A stretch of DNA of 20,688 bases, taken from contig JASAOO010003077.1 of the NCBI GenBank assembly GCA_030849075.1, forward strand, positions 1 to 20,688, in the 5' to 3' direction. The stretch is from Zelonia costaricensis (lineage: Eukaryota > Euglenozoa > Kinetoplastea > Trypanosomatida > Trypanosomatidae). Positions 16,548 to 20,688 of the stretch are shown here, one piece after another; within the stretch, counting starts at the first letter, position 1; each line of letters begins with the position of its first letter. A program made the translations under genes and the position numbers. The notes beneath the pieces are model-generated. The model was not told the DNA's origin. It searched no databases and saw only the letters and a list, made by a program, of their open reading frames with translations.

Positions 16548-19217
16548 TCACTGCGCTACGTCTGGGTTGAAGTTCGGGTCGAGGTACACGCGCGGCGCGT
16601 CGCCCTCGCGCACGTCGACCTCCAGCAGCTTTCCCTCCTTGACCAGCTTCGAGAGGACGAGGTTGACGTAGCGCAGCTCCGCCTCCAGCAGGGGACGGTT
16701 CAGCGTCTTGACCTGCTCGAGATACCACGTCACCAGCTCCTGCCGCGTCGGCGCGGCGTCGTCGCCGAGCGACTTTAGGCGGGCCACGACACGGTTCACG
16801 ATGGCGAAGTAGTGGTCCGCCTTGATGCTTACCTTGCGACGCGGAGCAGCGGCAGCGGCAGTAGAGGCCGCCGCTGACATCGCTGAGCCGGGCACCCCCT
16901 CCGTGGCCGTGTCGGCGCTGCGGCTCTTGTCCTCCAGGCCGGAGGTGCCGCCGCTGCGGCCCTGCGCCGTGGTCGCCGCATCGCGCTCCTGCTTCACCGC
17001 GGCGCCCGGGCCGCTCTCCTCCCCATCATCCATGCCGTCCGCAGCCCCGCCGACGAGCTCGACCTCTGTCATGTCCAGCGTGGAGAGTGACTGCCGCATC
17101 AGCTCCAGGGCCACCTCGACGTGCGTGGGGCGCACCTCCTCGCTCAAGTACAGCTTCGCCGTTGCCTCGGACAGCCGAATCATGCTCTCCAGCAGGCGCG
17201 TCGTGACGCGGTACACCTTGCTACGGTTTGAAAGTGAGTCCTGCAGTCGCATGTCGCGGTACGCGGCCACGATCAGCTGCGAGGCATCCGGGGTCAGCCG
17301 CGGCGTCAGCGACCGGGCGTAGCGCAGGTAGAGTTGGAAGTCCTCCGTCGTGAAGGGCGGCCGCACGGCTGCGCCGCCGAAACGGTGGAGTCGCAGCAGC
17401 TGGTTCGCAATGGCAAAGTCCGCGTCGTCGCCGGAGTCGTCGACGATGACGAACATGAGATCGAAGCGCGACATGATGGGCGCCGTCATGGCGATGTTCT
17501 TCTGCAGAGGGCGGCGGCGGTCGTACTTGCCCCCAATGGGGTTGAGCGCGGCCAGCAGCGACGTCTTGGCGTTCAGCGTGGCCTTGATGCCCGCCTTGGC
17601 GATGGAGATGGTCTGCTGCTCCATCGCCTCGTGAATCGCGACCTGGTCCTTCATTTCCATCTTGTCGAACTCATCGATGCAGCAGATGCCACGATCGCTG
17701 AGCATCAGCGCACCAGCTTCAATCGTGCGCTCACCCGTGTCGGCGTCACGAGTCACGGTTGCCGTCAGACCGCTCGCCGTGGAGGCCTTCCCGCTCGTGT
17801 ACACGCCACGCGGCATATTGGCCGAGACCCACTTCAGAAACTGCGACTTCGCCGTGGACGGGTCGCCGACGATGCAGGCGTTGATGTCGCCGCGCAGGGT
17901 GATGCGCTCCACCGTTGTCTTGGACACGCCGCCAACCATCTGCAGCAGCAGCCCCAGCTTCACCACGTCGTGCTTGAACACGTTGGGGGCCACACACGAG
18001 GTGAGCGCCTTGAGAAGGTTGTCGTGACGGCGCACGACGTGCACGCGCTGCTGCTCCGCCGGCGTGAGCACCACAGCCTCGCGCTGCTGCGGGTCCGCCC
18101 CGTCGGTCGCCTCCTTCACCGCGTGCGTCATCTTGCGATCGTCGCCCGTGCCGTCCGTGACGGTGGTGGCCAGGAAGCACATGCGGTAGTTGAGGTCGCG
18201 CACACCCAGCGCGCGCAGCCCCGTCGCGCCCTCCATGTCCGCCTGCGCGTCCTGCTGTGCCCGCTGCCCGCCTGTCAGCTGCCGCTGCACCTCGCGGCGG
18301 TTGGTGAGGTTGAACAGCTTCGCCACCTCGGGGACGACAATCGCGCAGCCCACCGCAAGAACGCGGTCGCCCGGCTTGGCCACCTCGACGGCGTCGGCGC
18401 GCACAATCACCTCCATGGTGCGTGGCATGCACCCGGCCGGGATGTTGTTGGCGTCCTCCTGCATGCGGAGCTTCTGCCAGTCACCGAAGCGGGTCTGCGG
18501 GTGGTTTGGGATGAGCTGGAACTTGTTCTTGTTCTCGCACTGCGCGTTGCGGCAGGTCGGCGGCTCGGTGTACGTGAACTGCTGCTCGATCGGCACGCTC
18601 TCCGTCCCACAGTCGCTGCACCGGAAGACACCGACGAGCAGCTCAGGCCGCACCTGCGACGTGCGCGTCACGACCCCTTTGATGGCGCACAGCTGGCCCA
18701 CGAGGGAGGCCCGCAGCGATCGGATGGTAAGGCAGCGCGGGACGTTGGAGAAGATAAGACTCGGGTGGCAGCGGCCGCGGTTGGCGTACTCCTCGCCGTA
18801 GTACTGCAGCAGCACCTGGTGCAGCGCCTCGTTCAAGAACGGGGAGAAGCGCTGGAAGTCCATCTCTATCACCGACGCGGCGTCCTCGTCGAAGCGGATG
18901 AGGTCTGCCCACCGCACCACACACGTGGACCAGCTGGTCGAGGTGCTGATGCGTTCCAGCTGCGCCACGACGTAGTCCAGCGAGGGGGCCGAGGTGCCGC
19001 CCACGTTGGCGTTGCCGCTGCTGCTGCTGCTGCTGTCGGTATGAGCGGCGCCGGTCAGGTTCGGGTTGGCACGCAGGACGGGATCAACGAGGCGACTCAA
19101 GAAAAGGTGCATCGCCTCCCGCACCCGCACCCCGTCGGCGTCCACCTCGAGCACCGGAGCCACCTCCGCCATGGGCTGCGGCAGCGCCGGGTCATCGGGG
19201 ATGTCGGGCGGGTTCAT
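16548..19217 (-). CDS. MCM6: DNA replication licensing factor MCM6
   Basis: Subunit of the nuclear MCM2-7 replicative helicase, which is loaded at origins and unwinds DNA with Cdc45 and GINS. The 889-residue product has the MCM N-terminal domain (about 30-300) with a zinc-binding site of C200, C203, C222 and C227; the surrounding EQQFTYTEPPTCRN is typical of MCM6 rather than other MCMs. The AAA+ core includes Walker A GDPSTAKS at 451-458, Walker B ICCIDEFD at 511-518, EAMEQQTISIAKAG at 530-543, and the arginine-finger motif SRFD at 583-586, all intact. After an acidic/Ala-rich linker (about 725-795) comes the C-terminal winged helix (about 797-885). Extra low-complexity segments lie at 58-76 (Ser run), about 310-335 and 355-388. 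The ATG at 19217 opens the reading frame proper and lies 16 nt after a predicted acceptor. It is the first gene of the visible array in the direction of transcription. Confidence 0.96.
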   Translation of the reverse strand: MNPPDIPDDPALPQPMAEVAPVLEVDADGVRVREAMHLFLSRLVDPVLRANPNLTGAAHTDSSSSSSGNANVGGTSAPSLDYVVAQLERISTSTSWSTCVVRWADLIRFDEDAASVIEMDFQRFSPFLNEALHQVLLQYYGEEYANRGRCHPSLIFSNVPRCLTIRSLRASLVGQLCAIKGVVTRTSQVRPELLVGVFRCSDCGTESVPIEQQFTYTEPPTCRNAQCENKNKFQLIPNHPQTRFGDWQKLRMQEDANNIPAGCMPRTMEVIVRADAVEVAKPGDRVLAVGCAIVVPEVAKLFNLTNRREVQRQLTGGQRAQQDAQADMEGATGLRALGVRDLNYRMCFLATTVTDGTGDDRKMTHAVKEATDGADPQQREAVVLTPAEQQRVHVVRRHDNLLKALTSCVAPNVFKHDVVKLGLLLQMVGGVSKTTVERITLRGDINACIVGDPSTAKSQFLKWVSANMPRGVYTSGKASTASGLTATVTRDADTGERTIEAGALMLSDRGICCIDEFDKMEMKDQVAIHEAMEQQTISIAKAGIKATLNAKTSLLAALNPIGGKYDRRRPLQKNIAMTAPIMSRFDLMFVIVDDSGDDADFAIANQLLRLHRFGGAAVRPPFTTEDFQLYLRYARSLTPRLTPDASQLIVAAYRDMRLQDSLSNRSKVYRVTTRLLESMIRLSEATAKLYLSEEVRPTHVEVALELMRQSLSTLDMTEVELVGGAADGMDDGEESGPGAAVKQERDAATTAQGRSGGTSGLEDKSRSADTATEGVPGSAMSAAASTAAAAAPRRKVSIKADHYFAIVNRVVARLKSLGDDAAPTRQELVTWYLEQVKTLNRPLLEAELRYVNLVLSKLVKEGKLLEVDVREGDAPRVYLDPNFNPDVAQ

Positions 19218-19233
19218 GCTGGCTGATGTCGTG

Positions 19234-19284
19234 CTCCCGCCGGCCCGGACGTGTGCGTGGGTGGCGGCGAGGGAAGGGGGGGGA
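19234..19284 (-). promoter_or_regulatory. Predicted trans-splice acceptor of the MCM6 mRNA
   Basis: A C/T-rich sense tract (19284 down to about 19262) is followed by an AG-free stretch to AG at plus 19234-19235, giving a 16-nt leader. A second AG at 19223-19224 would leave 5 nt. Inferred. Confidence 0.55.
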
Positions 19285-19336
19285 GCCAGCCGCTGTAAAC
19301 CGGTGCGCGCAACAGGGTCGGCTCACTTCTATGCAG

Positions 19337-19337
<1 letters not shown>

Positions 19338-19377
<40 letters not shown>
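19338..19377. repeat. (TG)n microsatellite upstream of MCM6
   Basis: The longest dinucleotide tract in the window, 20 uninterrupted TG units on the plus strand (CA in gene sense), beginning 121 bp upstream of the MCM6 start. Confidence 0.97.
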
Positions 19378-19379
<2 letters not shown>

Positions 19380-19947
19380 CGTCGGCGCCGGAGTGACAAG
19401 GCCGCGATTCTGTTTCGCTCGCGCCCTCTCGCAGCCTGCACAACGGTGAACACCCAGGAAGGAATTACCACACAAGAGCGATGGGACGGGGGAAGAAGGG
19501 AGTGAAGATGCGTTTGAACCAAGGCGAGGGCGCGCGGCGACTCGACAGTGCGGCGGTTTGAGTGCCGGACGAGGACCAGGAACGCTGATGTTGCATCCCC
19601 CCTCTCCTCTCCCCAGTAGCCACAGCCCCGTTCGCGGCACCGCACCAGAGAGGAACACGCGCAGCGGCAGGGCCGGGAGGGTGGAGCAGCGCAGAGCTGC
19701 CGCATGCCTGGCCCACACCGTGCGGACAGGTGCCTCCATCCTCTCTCTCACAGACATGCCCAAGTGGCACCTGCCCACCAGCTGGCCAAGTCACCGTCGA
19801 CGTGCTCGCAGGTGGACCTGCAGCATCACCACTCCGCCCGTGGATCTCTTCCTTCTTTTTTTGCCTGTGCAGAGGTCGTCGCCATCACGGCTGTACATGC
19901 AAGAGTTTCCAGGTGTAGCAAGCGAAGCTGGTGCATCTGCATTTGTA

Positions 19948-19967
19948 TGTGTGTGTGTGTGTGTGTG
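19948..19967. repeat. (TG)n microsatellite
   Basis: A TG tract of 10 units on the plus strand in the region upstream of MCM6. Confidence 0.95.
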
Positions 19968-20633
19968 GAGTGAGGGAGCAGGAGGGTCATCAGCGGCTCC
20001 GTCTCTGTTCCAAGGGTGCAGTGCTCCTGGGGGACAAGGCACTGCATTCAGGATCGGGTGCATGCGCACAGGCATGGAGAGACTCCCACACACGCAGACG
20101 CACACGCATCTTCAGGCCTGTGACAGACGCAGCAATGGCCACGACAGTGCACCAACGACACCCAAACAAGGAAGCCAGCGTTCAAGGACGCCGAACACGC
20201 TGTGACAACATCACCAAGCCTCGTGCGGCCTGGAGTGCGAGAGAAGATAAGGAAAAGAAAAACCAACACAGGCAGTCGAAGCAAGAGGCGGGCCCACGTC
20301 ACAACGACACTGTGCCAGCGCGGAGAGGAGAGGACATCAACACACACCGCGGCACCGGGCGGCGGGGAAGCAAGCGCGTCCCACGTACAGAGCGTCCCAG
20401 CTGCGAATGGACCTGGGCGGAGAGGGACGGAGAGCGGGCCGAGCGTGCGCACAGAGAGACAGGTAAGACCGCTTGCTGCGCAACACACGCAGAAGGTGCA
20501 CATGGAACAGCAGGCGCTGAAGCACACGAAGAAGAGAGGCACGAGCACAGAGTGGGAGAGGCTGTAACACCTGCCCCAGCAGCGAGGAGGAGCACGACAC
20601 TCGAAAGACACCAAAGCGCCCTCGCCACTTCAC

Positions 20634-20662
20634 GCACACACGCGCACACATACACACAAACC
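20634..20662. repeat. CA-rich imperfect repeat
   Basis: An imperfect CA tract with G and T interruptions at the right edge of the window, on the plus strand. Confidence 0.75.
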
Positions 20663-20688
20663 ACGCTGCAGTCCCACCAGCATCGGCA

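Larger units (their letters stand above)
19218..20688. other. Noncoding region upstream of MCM6
   Basis: A 1.47 kb stretch between MCM6 and the right edge, with no supported gene. It carries three CA/GT-rich tracts and mixed sequence. The two longest open frames (19558-20205 plus, 20048-20614 minus) begin with TTG, not ATG, and show no domain. It probably holds the 3' UTR of an off-window gene followed by the MCM6 leader region. Confidence 0.7.

Noticed and set aside
17334..19226. A 630-codon open frame on the plus strand opposite MCM6
   Set aside because: It mirrors MCM6 codon structure; GC-biased third positions suppress stops on the opposite strand. The translation is His/Arg/Val-rich with no domain.
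20048..20614. A 188-codon Cys/Val/Leu-rich minus-strand open frame near the right edge
   Set aside because: It begins at TTG, has no domain and its composition matches spacer low complexity.

Overview
This window looks like nuclear DNA from a trypanosomatid flagellate of the Leishmania/Leptomonas/Crithidia type. The evidence is the very high GC with strong GC bias at third codon positions, five intronless protein genes all on the minus strand, C/T-rich tracts ending in an AG just before each start codon (the layout of spliced-leader trans-splicing), and long intergenic spacers full of CA/GT repeats. I cannot name the species from the sequence alone.

Transcription runs right to left, so the genes in order are: MCM6 replicative helicase subunit (19217-16548), a CEP164-like WW-domain/coiled-coil basal-body protein (14701-10616), the catalytic subunit of tRNA m1A58 methyltransferase, TRM61 (9712-8723), the Rft1 family ER membrane protein (8091-6046), and the E2 subunit of the mitochondrial 2-oxoglutarate dehydrogenase complex (5387-4200). 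They fit one polycistronic transcription unit. The products work in unrelated processes (DNA replication, flagellum base, tRNA modification, N-glycosylation, TCA cycle), which is normal for trypanosomatid gene arrays and does not imply a shared pathway.

The spacers are 19218-20688, 14702-16547, 9713-10615, 8092-8722, 5388-6045 and the large block 1-4199. All frames there translate to low-complexity arginine/proline/His-Thr/Cys-Val sequence produced by repeats and G- or C-runs, and I see no convincing gene. Each spacer directly upstream of a gene carries a pyrimidine tract on the sense strand followed by an AG-free stretch and one well-placed AG. The 5' leaders predicted from these are short (7, 53, 16, 11 and 16 nt for E2, RFT1, TRM61, CEP164 and MCM6).

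I did not find a CRISPR array, transposon, tRNA, rRNA or a clearly new system. The points most worth a second look are the CEP164-like protein, the 4.2 kb gene-free block at the left end (possible end of the transcription unit or a very long 3' UTR), the orientation pattern of CA/GT repeats relative to the genes, the very short predicted leaders, and the lineage-specific loops in RFT1, TRM61 and MCM6.
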